DNA of 64,000 bases from positions 43,318 through 107,317 of the forward strand of contig CATLAL010000008.1 of assembly GCA_949878425.1 (NCBI GenBank), written 5' to 3'. The notes below the pieces were generated by a model, which had not been told where the DNA came from, did no database searches, and was given only the letters and a program-made list of their open reading frames with translations. The position numbers were made by a program, and so were the translations under genes. The DNA comes from an uncultured Oscillospiraceae bacterium. GTDB taxonomy: Bacteria > Bacillota > Clostridia > Oscillospirales > Oscillospiraceae. Below are positions 17,525 to 27,385 of the stretch, piece after piece; positions within the stretch are counted from its first letter, which is position 1; each line of letters opens with the position of its first letter.

Positions 17525-18298
17525 TTGTCTACTGTGATTGCGATTACCAATCAGAAGGGCGGCGTCGGAAAGACGACGACTTCCTGTGCGCTTTTGGCCG
17601 GACTCCGCCAATTGGGCAACCGGGTGCTGGGGGTGGATCTGGACCCCCAGGGGAGCCTGGGGTTCTGCCTGGGGCTGGATATCGACAACTGCGCCACCGT
17701 GTATGACGTCATGAAGGGGACCCGCTCCGTCCGCGACGTGCTGGTGGAGTCGGAGTGCGGAGACATCCTGCCCTCCAATATTCTGCTCTCCGGCGCGGAG
17801 CTGGAGTTCAACCGCCCGGGCCGGGAGTTCCTGCTGAAAAACAGCCTCCAGGAGCTCCAGGACGAGTACGACTATATTATTGTGGACACCCCGCCGGCGC
17901 TGAACGTGCTGACAGTGAACGCCTACGTGGTGGCCGACGGGCTCATCATCCCCATGGCCCCCGAGATCCTCAGCCTTCTGGGCGTAGCCCAGATCCGGGA
18001 GACCATTGACACGGTCCGCCGCTGCTACAATTCCCGGCTTAAGGTGCTGGGCATCCTGCTCAACAAGTACAACCGGCGCTTTACCCTCAACCGGGAGGTT
18101 CTGGATATGGCGGAGCAGATCGCCGCCCAGCTGGACACCAAGGTCTTTGAGGCCAAAATCCGCAGCAGCGTCTCCGTTGCCGAGGCTCCCGCCCACGGCG
18201 AGAGCGTGCTCACCTACGCCCCCTCCTCCAAGCCGGCTGAGGACTTCCAGCTGCTAATCAGCGAGATCATCCGGGCGTTCGGCCCTTCGGCGAGATAG
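17525..18298 (+). CDS. ParA/Soj-family ATPase
   Basis: 257 residues from a TTG at 17525 (GGAGGGG five bases upstream); longer in-frame starts lack a ribosome site. The deviant Walker A KGGVGKTT is at residues 11-18, Walker A' VDLDPQGS around 37-44, and a switch-II-like IIVDTPPA around 119-126. The fold is a chromosomal Soj/ParA-type P-loop ATPase that dimerises on ATP and binds DNA or membrane. It lacks the C-terminal amphipathic helix of MinD/FlhG as far as I can see, and no parB follows. Instead a ComFB-domain gene starts 36 bases later. In the motility context it may position a flagellar or chemosensory complex; this is inference. Confidence 0.88.
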   Translation: MSTVIAITNQKGGVGKTTTSCALLAGLRQLGNRVLGVDLDPQGSLGFCLGLDIDNCATVYDVMKGTRSVRDVLVESECGDILPSNILLSGAELEFNRPGREFLLKNSLQELQDEYDYIIVDTPPALNVLTVNAYVVADGLIIPMAPEILSLLGVAQIRETIDTVRRCYNSRLKVLGILLNKYNRRFTLNREVLDMAEQIAAQLDTKVFEAKIRSSVSVAEAPAHGESVLTYAPSSKPAEDFQLLISEIIRAFGPSAR

Positions 18299-18321
18299 TT
18301 CCGCCTGACAATCATACCTAA

Positions 18322-19266
<945 letters not shown>

Positions 19267-19277
19267 GGAAACAGATC

Positions 19278-19328
19278 AAAAAAGTAGGAGCCCGAACCAG
19301 CCGCCGCTATCGGATGGTTTGGGCTCCT
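19278..19328. terminator. Bidirectional terminator between convergent units
   Basis: A 14-bp stem (AGGAGCCCGAACCA at 19286-19299 with TGGTTTGGGCTCCT at 19315-19328, one G-T wobble) is followed on the minus strand by a run of six T (19278-19283). It ends the fla/che supercluster on the minus strand and the ParA-ComFB unit on the plus strand. Confidence 0.8.
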
Positions 19329-19366
19329 GTCGGTTGTCTTGCTCGTTCAGGCCTTGTCTGACTCTC

Positions 19367-20641
19367 TCACTCCGCTCCCGCGGTCTCCTGGTTCTTCTCC
19401 ATCATCAGCTGGGCCCATATGCCGTTGACCTCCTCCAGACACTGGAAGTAGGTGTTGGTCAGCAGGTTTACCGGAATCTCCAGCTCTCCCGCCAGGCTGC
19501 CGATGGCGGGCCAGTCCGCCCGCTCATAGCTGAGCACCAGGTCATAGAGCGCCCCGCAGCGCCCCTCGTGGAGCAGCAGAGCAGCCTTCACATCCATGGA
19601 GATGGGAATTTCCGCCAGGATTTCCTCCAGGGGCGCGGCAATCAGGTAGTTCAGCGTGGAGAACATGCCCATCAGGTAGGCGTCATTGCGATTAATCGGC
19701 ATATTCTTCGCGTACTTCATCAGCTCGCTGCAGAAGGTTGCCCGCATAAAGGAGGTTTTCAGGAACTCCTCCTGGCTGGGGTCCATGGTTCCGTCCGCGC
19801 TGCCGGAGCCCATGAGGTAGATCCACTGGCGCAGCTGTCCCAAGCCCAGGACCATAATGGCCTGGTGGACCTCCGTGGCCCGGTTGCGCAGGGCGAAGTA
19901 GGCGGAGTTGACAATCTTCAGCAGGCTGTAGGTCAGCGTGGCGTCCATGGAGATGATCTGCTCGATCTCCTCCACGTTCGGCTCGTCCTTGGTAATGGCC
20001 ACCATCAGGCGGAAGAAGTTGCTCTGTAAATAGCTGCTGGTGTGGACGGTGGTGAACATCTGCTCCGCCACATACCGTCCCTCCATGGCGTCCACCTCCA
20101 TAATGAACGCCTTTTGGTAGAGGGTCTCGTCGTCCACATTGGTGGCAATGCACTTTTTATTCATGCTGTGGGCCATCTCCACAATGTTTCGGATGCTGGA
20201 GTCGGTGGTGGCTTTAAAGTTGATTTTGATATAGTCGAAGTGGTCCAGGATGGAGATGTATCGGGGGGAGAACTGGAACTCGTTGACCGCTACCTTGTAC
20301 CCCTCCTTGGAATAGCGCTCCACGAAGCGCATGGCCAGGGGGTGGATAATCACGCTGTCGTCCACCTGGATGACCAGGTCCGTACTTTTAAAGAGCTTGG
20401 GCGTCTGCTTCATGAGCAGATTGGTGGTAAAGGTCATGAAGCTGATCGCGCCCTTTAAGGACCGGTCCGTATTCTGGGTCAGGAAATTATAGATGGTGTC
20501 CGCTGCGGCAAAATCCTGGCCGCCATCCCCGGTGTCATAGGCGCTGTCCTCGCCGGCATAGCGGATCTCATAGGCCAGCGTCTTCCCCTTCAGGTCCTTA
20601 ATAGGCTGGCGGACAATATACTTGTTTGTATTGATAGCCAT
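19367..20641 (-). CDS. EAL/HDOD signalling protein (YuxH-like)
   Basis: 424 residues. The N-terminal ~200 residues keep the outline of an EAL domain (YIVRQPIKDLKGKTLAYEIRYAG, later YKVAVNEFQF, FDYIKINFK) but lack the EAL catalytic motif and metal ligands, so c-di-GMP hydrolysis is not expected. The C-terminal half is an HDOD domain (ITKDEPNVEEIEQIISMDATLTYSLLKIVNSAYF...). EAL-HDOD proteins act as signalling scaffolds. As the last gene of the supercluster, 13 bases after cheV, it probably links motility output to second-messenger or stress signalling. Confidence 0.85.
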   Translation of the reverse strand: MAINTNKYIVRQPIKDLKGKTLAYEIRYAGEDSAYDTGDGGQDFAAADTIYNFLTQNTDRSLKGAISFMTFTTNLLMKQTPKLFKSTDLVIQVDDSVIIHPLAMRFVERYSKEGYKVAVNEFQFSPRYISILDHFDYIKINFKATTDSSIRNIVEMAHSMNKKCIATNVDDETLYQKAFIMEVDAMEGRYVAEQMFTTVHTSSYLQSNFFRLMVAITKDEPNVEEIEQIISMDATLTYSLLKIVNSAYFALRNRATEVHQAIMVLGLGQLRQWIYLMGSGSADGTMDPSQEEFLKTSFMRATFCSELMKYAKNMPINRNDAYLMGMFSTLNYLIAAPLEEILAEIPISMDVKAALLLHEGRCGALYDLVLSYERADWPAIGSLAGELEIPVNLLTNTYFQCLEEVNGIWAQLMMEKNQETAGAE

Positions 20642-20654
20642 AGCGTGCCTCCTG

Positions 20655-21584
20655 TTAATTCCCTTTTTCTACCCGCGCCAGCAGGCGGTCCATCACATCC
20701 ACCAAATGGCCGATCTCCGGCTTGGTCAGCTGCTCGTCCGCGCCCAGCTGACGGCCCTTGATCCGCATTTCGTCGCTGATGAGAGAGGAGAAAATAATGA
20801 GGGGGATTTTATGGAACCGCTCGTGGTCCTTCACCAGTTTCGTCAGCCGGTGGCCGTCCATCTGAGGCATCTCGATATCCGTAAGGATCAGCGCCACCTG
20901 TTCGAAAATATTGTCCGTTTTCGGCAGCTCATTGAGAGCCTCCCACAGCGCCCGCCCATCCGGGAAGGAGCGCAGGTTCACATACCCCGCCTTCCGCAGG
21001 GCGTCCTCAATCAGCTTGGAGAGCAGGATGGAGTCCTCAGCCATCCAGATGGGCTTTTCATTGCGGATCCGAGGGCCCAGCGTCTCGATCTCCCCGATCT
21101 GAATGGAGGTCTCCGGCGCGATCTCCGCCACAATGCGCTCAAAGTCCAAAATCGTGACCAGGTCGCCGCCGCACTGGGCAATGCCGGTGGCCACGCTCTC
21201 CGCGCCGCCGGAGACGGCCTTATCCGGCTTTTGGATGTCGGTCCAGGAGATACGGCTGATCTGCACCACGGAGTGAACGCGGAAGGCGATATCCATCTTA
21301 TTGAAATTGGTTATGATGAAGATATCCCGCTCTCCCTTTTCGCCGTTGGCACCCGTAAGATACTTCGGCAGATCCACAACGGTCAGAACCTCGTCTCTGG
21401 GCTTGAAGATCCCCTCCACCGCCGGATGGGCGTGGGGCATGGGCTTGACGGGCGCAGAGATCATGATCTCCTTCACCTTCGCCACATTGATGCCGTATAA
21501 GTTTCCGTCAATGGTAAACTCCATGATCTCGATTTCGTTGGTTCCGGACTCCAGCAAAATGCCGGTATTGTGCATCTCAGCCAT
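20655..21584 (-). CDS. cheV: CheV: CheW-like coupling domain fused to a receiver
   Basis: 309 residues. The CheW-like domain spans ~15-160 (IEIMEFTIDGNLYGINVAKVKEIM, then a two-sheet SH3-like fold). The receiver domain spans ~175-305, with acidic pocket AED, phospho-acceptor Asp in LILTDIEMPQMDG, Ser in IIFSSL and a Lys in QLTKPE. CheV couples receptors to CheA and tunes adaptation when phosphorylated by it. It lies between cheD (44 bases upstream) and the EAL/HDOD gene. CheA itself is not in the window. Confidence 0.95.
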   Translation of the reverse strand: MAEMHNTGILLESGTNEIEIMEFTIDGNLYGINVAKVKEIMISAPVKPMPHAHPAVEGIFKPRDEVLTVVDLPKYLTGANGEKGERDIFIITNFNKMDIAFRVHSVVQISRISWTDIQKPDKAVSGGAESVATGIAQCGGDLVTILDFERIVAEIAPETSIQIGEIETLGPRIRNEKPIWMAEDSILLSKLIEDALRKAGYVNLRSFPDGRALWEALNELPKTDNIFEQVALILTDIEMPQMDGHRLTKLVKDHERFHKIPLIIFSSLISDEMRIKGRQLGADEQLTKPEIGHLVDVMDRLLARVEKGN

Positions 21585-21628
21585 GATTGATACTCCTATC
21601 TGTAATAAAATTCGTCTCTCCAGGTGGA

Positions 21629-22108
21629 TCAGAAGATAATATCCTGCTTGCCATAGGATCGGATGCAGCCCTGTCCGGTATCCACATCAAAGAGCAACGT
21701 GCGGGCTACGCTGCCGCCCACATTCTCGCCCACCAGCCGTATGTTCTCCTTGCGGAGGATGGTGTGGACGCTCTCAATGTTTCGCTGGCCGATGTTGCCC
21801 AGATTGCCCCCATTGACCTCGAACATCTTCGCCCCGCCGGCAATCTTTACTGTAATCCTGCTCCTTGCCCCCCCCCGCGACTCCATCTGGCGCAGGGTCT
21901 CGCGGATCCCCGTATCCGCGTACTTCAGCGGATTTTTCCGTCCTGCCTCCATATTCAGCGGCAACATAATGTGCAGCAGCGCTCCCAGCTTCAGCTTTGG
22001 GTCGTGGAAGCACAGGCCGATGCAGGAGCCCAGCGCGTAGGTAATCAGAATGCCGGAGCCCTTGGCCAGCTTCATATCCGCAATTCCGACTGTGATCTTC
22101 TCATTCAT
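21629..22108 (-). CDS. cheD: Chemoreceptor deamidase CheD
   Basis: 159 residues. The catalytic triad pattern of CheD is present: Thr23 in ILITYALGSC, Cys29 in GSCIGLC and His46 in ALLHIMLP. CheD deamidates receptor glutamines and, in Bacillus, is bound by CheC to adjust receptor activity. It overlaps cheC by 4 bases, which fits the CheC-CheD complex. The minus-strand start ATG is used within the ATGA overlap. Confidence 0.95.
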   Translation of the reverse strand: MNEKITVGIADMKLAKGSGILITYALGSCIGLCFHDPKLKLGALLHIMLPLNMEAGRKNPLKYADTGIRETLRQMESRGGARSRITVKIAGGAKMFEVNGGNLGNIGQRNIESVHTILRKENIRLVGENVGGSVARTLLFDVDTGQGCIRSYGKQDIIF

Positions 22109-22728
22109 TCCGCAACGCCTAGTTTCTGTAATAAGAAATTCAGGGACCGGATATCCGGCGACAGCAGCAGGCGGCAGGGTACCTGCTTGTTGTCGCAGAC
22201 AAAGTTCCCTCCAATCGTCATCAGGTAGTCGCTCATGCCGCCGTATTCCGCCATGGGCACCGCCAGGATCGCTCCCTGCATGTCCACGGCAAAGGCGGGA
22301 ACCGTCAGCTCCACAGACACGCCGGAAAGCCCCGCAAGGGCGTTGATAAAGGTAGAGATCGCGATATTTCCCACCTCAACCAGGGTGGATTTCCCCAGCT
22401 CGCCCAGCTCCTCATAGCTCTCAATCGTGGTGCCCAGCATGCTCTGAAACACCAGGTTGACAAATTCCATCTGCTGAACAGAGAGCATAATCCCATTGAT
22501 CTGGCCGCTGAGCCTCACCAGCACGCCGGCCGTCACAGCCTCCGGGCCCCCGATCCACTCAATGGCCTCGTTGTAGCCCATGATGCGCACCTCCGGCAGC
22601 GTAATGCGCACCTCCCGGCCCAGCATGGTGGACAGCGCTGTGGCGGCGTTTCCAGTGCCGATGCTGCCGATTTCCCGCAGCGTGTCAATCTCCAATGACG
22701 TCAGTTGGTCAAAGCTGTGTATGTTCAT
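22105..22728 (-). CDS. cheC: CheY-P phosphatase CheC
   Basis: 207 residues with two CheC-type helices. The second has the full ExxN active-site motif (Glu118-Val-Gly-Asn121). The first reads Glu19-Ile-Gly-Ser22, so the usual Asn is replaced by Ser. CheC removes phosphate from CheY-P and is stimulated by CheD in Bacillus. One intact site should still permit catalysis. Start ATG 22728 follows GAAGGGGGC. It is 16 bases after the flgG-type gene in a tightly packed run. Confidence 0.95.
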   Translation of the reverse strand: MNIHSFDQLTSLEIDTLREIGSIGTGNAATALSTMLGREVRITLPEVRIMGYNEAIEWIGGPEAVTAGVLVRLSGQINGIMLSVQQMEFVNLVFQSMLGTTIESYEELGELGKSTLVEVGNIAISTFINALAGLSGVSVELTVPAFAVDMQGAILAVPMAEYGGMSDYLMTIGGNFVCDNKQVPCRLLLSPDIRSLNFLLQKLGVAE

Positions 22729-22744
22729 GATCCGGCCCCCTTCT

Positions 22745-23533
22745 TTATCCTCTCAATCCGTTGATTGTCGTCTCTATCTCATCCGAGGTTGTCACCATCC
22801 GCAGGCAGTAGCTGTAGGCCCGCTGGGATTCAATCACCTTCACAAATTCCAGCGCCAGGTCCGTATTGGACATCTCCAAATAGCCCCGCTTGACCTCGCC
22901 GGTCCCCAGATACAGCTGTCCGTTGCGGTCTGTGGGCGAAAAGCGGGAGCTGTCCACGTGGACCATCCCCTCGTGAATGGCGTAGTCAAAGACGCCCAGA
23001 TTCACCTCCACGTCCAGGCGGCTGCCCTCCCGGATCTCGTCGGGATCAATCACGATGAAGTTGCCCTGGGGGTCCAGCACGCAGCGGCCCTCGTTGTCGC
23101 TGAGGCGCCAGACGGAGACAGGCTGGGCCTCCTCCCCGGCCTCCTCCGCCGCGGCGATGGCCTCCTCGTCCGGCTCCTCCCAGAACTGGGCCATGGTAAA
23201 GGCGCCGTCCCGGGTGAAGTAGATTTCCCCGTCAGAGGGGTCATACAGGGCAAAGAAGCCGTCTCCGTTGATGGCGAAATCAAAGGCCCTGCCCGTCTCA
23301 GTCAGGCCGTTGGGGGCAAAGTCCACCGTGGCCTGGATCACCCGGGCGCCGGTGCCCTTGGGCAGGTTCTCGTCGTCAATGCCCACCACGTCCCGGTTTA
23401 TCAGCTCGCCGAAGGACACCTTCTCCGCTTTGAAGCCGTGGGTGTTGACGTTGGCGATATTGTTTGCCTGCACGTTCATGCGCAGCTGCTGCTGGTAAGC
23501 GCCCACCGCGGCGGAGTAAAAAGACATATTCAT
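22745..23533 (-). CDS. flgG: Distal rod protein, FlgG/FlhP family
   Basis: 262 residues from the ATG at 23533; a GTG at 23545 (MIASM...) is an alternative, the AAAGG site being close to the latter and far from the former. The N-terminus has the rod/hook motif QQQLRMNVQANNIANVNTHGFKAEKVSF. The C-terminus has the matching LEMSNTDLALEFVKVIESQRAYSYCLRMVTTSDEI helix that builds the coiled-coil core of axial proteins. An acidic insertion (EEPDEEAIAAAEEAGEEAQP) around residues 130-150 is unusual. With the upstream flgF-type gene it corresponds to the flhO-flhP pair of Bacillus. Confidence 0.88.
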   Translation of the reverse strand: MNMSFYSAAVGAYQQQLRMNVQANNIANVNTHGFKAEKVSFGELINRDVVGIDDENLPKGTGARVIQATVDFAPNGLTETGRAFDFAINGDGFFALYDPSDGEIYFTRDGAFTMAQFWEEPDEEAIAAAEEAGEEAQPVSVWRLSDNEGRCVLDPQGNFIVIDPDEIREGSRLDVEVNLGVFDYAIHEGMVHVDSSRFSPTDRNGQLYLGTGEVKRGYLEMSNTDLALEFVKVIESQRAYSYCLRMVTTSDEIETTINGLRG

Positions 23534-23583
23534 GGAAGCTATCACGCCTTTCTTCGATCAGACGGGGCGGCCCCGCCTGGAGT

Positions 23584-23600
23584 AAGAACCTGGATTCACA
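23584..23600 (+). repeat. Solo terminal-repeat remnant of the 49.2-kb MITE family
   Basis: AGAACCTGGATTCACAA differs by one base from the left end of the element at 49212. It lies just after the flgF-type stop codon, and no matching right end is visible nearby. Confidence 0.45.
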
Positions 23601-23607
23601 AGCCGCG

Positions 23608-24363
23608 TTACATCCTGCCCAGCTCGGTGGTGTCCCTGGTCATCACCGCGTCGTAGATCTTGCTCATCTGCGCCGCGCTCTGGAGGGCCCGCTGGGTGCT
23701 CATCATGGAGACCATCTCCTGCACCATGTTCACGTTGGAGCGCTCCACCCGCCGGTGGTGGATGATGTAACCCCCCTCGGCCAGCGCCGCACCGTCACCC
23801 ACAAAGAGGCCCCGGTCATTGCGCTCCAGCTCGCCGGTATCCGGGAAGGTGTAGAGCCCCAGAGCGCCCAGATAGGTGCGCCCCGTCTCCGTAAAGATGG
23901 CCCCCGTCTTATCCACATAGATCTTGTCCGTGCGCAGCTGGATGGGCTGGCCCTCCCGGTCCAGCACCTGCCCCTGGCCGGCCAGGCAGAGGATGTTGTT
24001 GTCGTCCAGGGTAAAGCTGCCGGCGCGGGTATAGCCGATCTCGCCGTCCCGGGAAATGGCGAAGAAGCCCTCCCCCTCAATGGCGAAATCCAGGGGCAGG
24101 CCGGTCTCCTCCAGGGAGCCCTGGGTGTAGTCGGTGTAGAGCACGCTGGGGGCCAGAATATAGCTCTCCATGCCCATCTCCGTGGAGACGGCCTTGTTCT
24201 TGTTGCCCACCCGGCTGATGAGCACATCCTGGAAGGTGCTGTCCGTATAGCGGTCCGCCTTATAGCCGGCAGTGGATATGTTGGTCATGTTGTTGGAGAC
24301 CACGTCCAGCCGCCGTCCCTGGGACAGCATACCAGAGGTCAGGTTATAGAAGCCTTTGAACAT
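23608..24363 (-). CDS. flgF: Proximal rod protein, FlgF/FlhO family
   Basis: 251 residues. The N-terminus MFKGFYNLTSGMLSQGRRLDVVSNNMTNISTAGYKAD is the axial-protein signature. The C-terminus (ERSNVNMVQEMVSMMSTQRALQSAAQMSKIYDAVM) is the paired helix. Between them is a single beta-rich D1 domain of the FlgF/FlgG type. Which of the two genes is the proximal and which the distal rod is inferred from order by comparison with flhO-flhP. It lies 34 bases after sigma-28 with GGAGGTT before the ATG. Confidence 0.88.
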   Translation of the reverse strand: MFKGFYNLTSGMLSQGRRLDVVSNNMTNISTAGYKADRYTDSTFQDVLISRVGNKNKAVSTEMGMESYILAPSVLYTDYTQGSLEETGLPLDFAIEGEGFFAISRDGEIGYTRAGSFTLDDNNILCLAGQGQVLDREGQPIQLRTDKIYVDKTGAIFTETGRTYLGALGLYTFPDTGELERNDRGLFVGDGAALAEGGYIIHHRRVERSNVNMVQEMVSMMSTQRALQSAAQMSKIYDAVMTRDTTELGRM

Positions 24364-24397
24364 GCGCGGGAACCTCCTTCTATGTGCCTTGGGGCGC

Positions 24398-25201
24398 TCA
24401 CTGCTCCCCGTTCAGATACTTCTTCATGTACAGCTTCAGCTTCTGGATGGCCCGGGAGTGGATCTGGGAGATGCGCGGCTCGCTGACCTCCATCACCTGG
24501 GCGATTTCCTTCATACTGAGGTTTTTTCTGTAGTACAGGGAGATGACCATCTGTTCATTCTCCCGCAGGGACTCGATGGCGTCCGTCAGGGTGTCCAGCA
24601 GCTCCTGGCGCAGGAGGGAGTCCTCCGGCCGGGCCGCGCCGCTGTCGGCCACGTCCGCGCCCCCCTGCTCCCGGTCCTCAAACACGGCGTCCAGGGAGAG
24701 GACATTGCACAGGGACGAATCCGCCAGATCCGCCTGGTACTGGTCCGGGCTCACGCCCAGCCGGGCCGCGATCTCCTCGTCGGAGGGGTAGCGCCCCAGC
24801 TCTGTGAAGAGCTCCACGCTGGCCTGATCGATCTCCCGGGCCTTGCGCCGTACGCTGCGGGGGACCCAGTCCTGGCGGCGGGCCAGATCGATCACAGCCC
24901 CCCGGATGCGCTTGGAAACAAAGGTCTCGAACTTAATGCCCTTGTCCGGGTCAAACTTATCCACCGCGCCCACCAGGGCCAGAACGCCCTCGTTGACGAT
25001 GTCGTCCACCTGGGCGAAGCTGCTGTAGACGCCCCGCACTTGCAGGGCGATGCTCTTCACCAGCCCCACGTACCGCAGGGCCAGGGGCCATTTCAGCTCC
25101 TCAAGGCCGGTATCCTTGTAGAGCAGCAGCAGCTCCTCCTTGCTCATGGCGTCCAGCTCCGCCTGGGTGTAGCCCATCTCCGCCGCCTGAGCGCCGCTCA
25201 T
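24398..25201 (-). CDS. fliA: RNA polymerase sigma-28 (FliA/SigD/WhiG family)
   Basis: 267 residues. Region 2 ([42 protein letters not shown]), region 3 ([21 protein letters not shown]) and region 4 ([29 protein letters not shown]) are all intact. It directs late flagellar and chemotaxis genes and is held by FlgM (53984) until the hook is done. It overlaps flhA by 4 bases (ATGA) and directly follows it: the flhF and flhG genes that lie between these two genes in Bacillus are absent. Confidence 0.95.
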   Translation of the reverse strand: MSGAQAAEMGYTQAELDAMSKEELLLLYKDTGLEELKWPLALRYVGLVKSIALQVRGVYSSFAQVDDIVNEGVLALVGAVDKFDPDKGIKFETFVSKRIRGAVIDLARRQDWVPRSVRRKAREIDQASVELFTELGRYPSDEEIAARLGVSPDQYQADLADSSLCNVLSLDAVFEDREQGGADVADSGAARPEDSLLRQELLDTLTDAIESLRENEQMVISLYYRKNLSMKEIAQVMEVSEPRISQIHSRAIQKLKLYMKKYLNGEQ

Positions 25202-27306
25202 ACCGATGCCGCCCTTCTCGTGGAACGGCCCGGAGGATTGGTATCCTGGGTCAGTGTGACGTTGCCCAGGGACTGAATCTGCACGTCGCTGGTAATCTCA
25301 TTGAAGGCGAGGACGTAGAGGTTGGGATAGAACTGGGAGAGCATCCGGCTGAGGTAGATGCGGATCACCTGGCTGGTCAGCACGATGGGCGTCTGACTGA
25401 GGTCGTTGAATTTTTTGATGTGCTCCGCCAGCTGGGTGACAATCTGCTGCATCAGATCCGGACCCATGGCCAGATAGATGCCCTGCTCGTTTTTGGTGAG
25501 GGAGGAGATCACCCGCTTTTCCACCTCCGCGTCCAGCGTGACCACCCGGAGCTGTCCGTGCTCGCAGAAGCGGCGGGTGATGGTCCGGCTGAGGGCGGCG
25601 CGGATGTTCTCTGTCACCATATCCAGGTCCTTGGTGGTTGCCATCGCGTCCACCGCGGTCTCCAGAATGGTGCCCAGGTCCCGGATGGGAACCCCCTCCC
25701 GCAGGAGGCTGCGGAGGATGCGCTCCAGATTGGCGTAGCTGAGCACATTGGGAACAGCCTCCTCCACCACCTCTGGAGACGTGCGCTTCAGGTTCTCCAC
25801 CAGCTGTATCACCTCCGCCCGGCCCAGCAGCTCGTGGGCGTGGCTTCGGATCACTTCGCTCAGGTGGGTCTGCATGACGGAGAGGGGGTCGATCACGGTA
25901 TAGCCGTAGATCTCCGCCATCTCCTTGTTCTCCGGCAGAATCCACCGGGAGGGAATGCCGTAGGCTGGCTCCACGGTCTCGATGCCGTCGATCTCCCCGG
26001 CGGGGTTGGCCGGCTCCAGGGCCAGGTAGTAGTCCACCAGGATCTCTCCCCGGGCCACCTCCTCGCCCTTGATCTTCACCACATACTGGTTTGTGCCCAG
26101 AGCGGAGGAGTCGTGGAAGCGGATAGCCGGGATGACGAAGCCCATCTCCTGGGCGTACTGCCGCCGGAAGAGGACGTTGCGGCTGATCAGCTTGCCGCCG
26201 CTGTTTTCATCCACCATAGGGATGAGGCTGTATCCAAACTCCATCTCAATGGGATCCACTGTCAGGAGGCTGTAGACGTTATTGATATCCTTATAGTAGT
26301 CGGAGGGGCTGGGGGCCGGCGTCTCCTCCACCGGCGGCGGCGCCGCGGCGGCGGCCGCCTCCTCCGCCTTCTGGCGGTCCAGACGGCCGCTCATGAGCCA
26401 GCCGGCCACAGCCAGCGCCACACCCACAATCAAAAGGGCCGCGTGAGGCGTGCCGGGGATCAGTCCCAGCAGCGTGATCACAATGCCGGCAGTGAGGATG
26501 GCCTTAGGCTGGGCGGCGAACTGGCGGATCACGTCGTCGTTGAGGCTGCCGTCGGAGACAGAGCGGGTCACCACCATAGCGGTGGCGGTGGAGATCATGA
26601 GGGACGGGATCTGGGAGACCAGGCCGTCGCCGACGGTGGCGATGGAGTAGACCTGGAGCACGTCCTCCACGCCGTTGATGGAGCCCAGAATCAGTCCGCC
26701 CACGAAGTTGATGGCCGTGATGATGATGCTCATGGTGGCGTCGCCCTTGACGAACTTGGTGGCGCCGTCCATAGCGCCGTAGAAGTCGGCCTCGCTCTGG
26801 ATCTTGGCCCGGCGGAGCTTGGCGCCCTGCTCGTCAATGAGGCCCGAGGACAGGTCCGCGTCAATAGCCATCTGTTTGCCCGGCATGGCGTCCAGGGTGA
26901 AGCGGGCGGCCACCTCGGAGACCCGCTCCGCGCCCTTGGTGACAACGATCATCTGCACCAGCACGATAATCAGGAATATGATGACGCCCAGGACGATATT
27001 CCCCTGGGTGATCATGGTGCCGAAGGACAAAATAACCTGTCCGGCGTCGCCGTCGTTCCCCAGGATCTGCCGGGTGGTGGACACGTTCAGTCCCAACCGG
27101 AAGAGAGTGGTGATCAGCAACAGGGATGGGAAGATGGAGAAGTCCAGGGCGTCTGAGATGGTCATGGTGATCACGAGAATCAGCATGGACAACGAGATAT
27201 TGACCACCAGCAGCACGTCCAGCAGCGCCAGAGGCAGGGGGACTACAATGAAGAGGACAATGATGACCACCGCGATGGCTATGGCGTTTTGGAGAATTCG
27301 CTTCAT
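25198..27306 (-). CDS. flhA: Flagellar export gate protein FlhA
   Basis: 702 residues from the ATG at 27306 (AGGAAAGGA eight bases upstream; a GTG two codons earlier is out-competed). About eight transmembrane helices fill residues 10-320, with the FHIPEP-family signature around [29 protein letters not shown] in the cytoplasmic loop. A Pro/Ala linker (~330-345) leads to the C-terminal domain that docks chaperone-substrate complexes. It uses the proton gradient to drive export with FlhB and FliPQR. It lies 79 bases after flhB. Confidence 0.96.
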   Translation of the reverse strand: MKRILQNAIAIAVVIIVLFIVVPLPLALLDVLLVVNISLSMLILVITMTISDALDFSIFPSLLLITTLFRLGLNVSTTRQILGNDGDAGQVILSFGTMITQGNIVLGVIIFLIIVLVQMIVVTKGAERVSEVAARFTLDAMPGKQMAIDADLSSGLIDEQGAKLRRAKIQSEADFYGAMDGATKFVKGDATMSIIITAINFVGGLILGSINGVEDVLQVYSIATVGDGLVSQIPSLMISTATAMVVTRSVSDGSLNDDVIRQFAAQPKAILTAGIVITLLGLIPGTPHAALLIVGVALAVAGWLMSGRLDRQKAEEAAAAAAPPPVEETPAPSPSDYYKDINNVYSLLTVDPIEMEFGYSLIPMVDENSGGKLISRNVLFRRQYAQEMGFVIPAIRFHDSSALGTNQYVVKIKGEEVARGEILVDYYLALEPANPAGEIDGIETVEPAYGIPSRWILPENKEMAEIYGYTVIDPLSVMQTHLSEVIRSHAHELLGRAEVIQLVENLKRTSPEVVEEAVPNVLSYANLERILRSLLREGVPIRDLGTILETAVDAMATTKDLDMVTENIRAALSRTITRRFCEHGQLRVVTLDAEVEKRVISSLTKNEQGIYLAMGPDLMQQIVTQLAEHIKKFNDLSQTPIVLTSQVIRIYLSRMLSQFYPNLYVLAFNEITSDVQIQSLGNVTLTQDTNPPGRSTRRAASV

Positions 27307-27385
27307 GGGCACTGTCCTTTCCTGAAATCCGCAAAATCTATCTGGGAAACGCCCGAATTTGGGCCAGTATCTGCAATGTTAGAGG

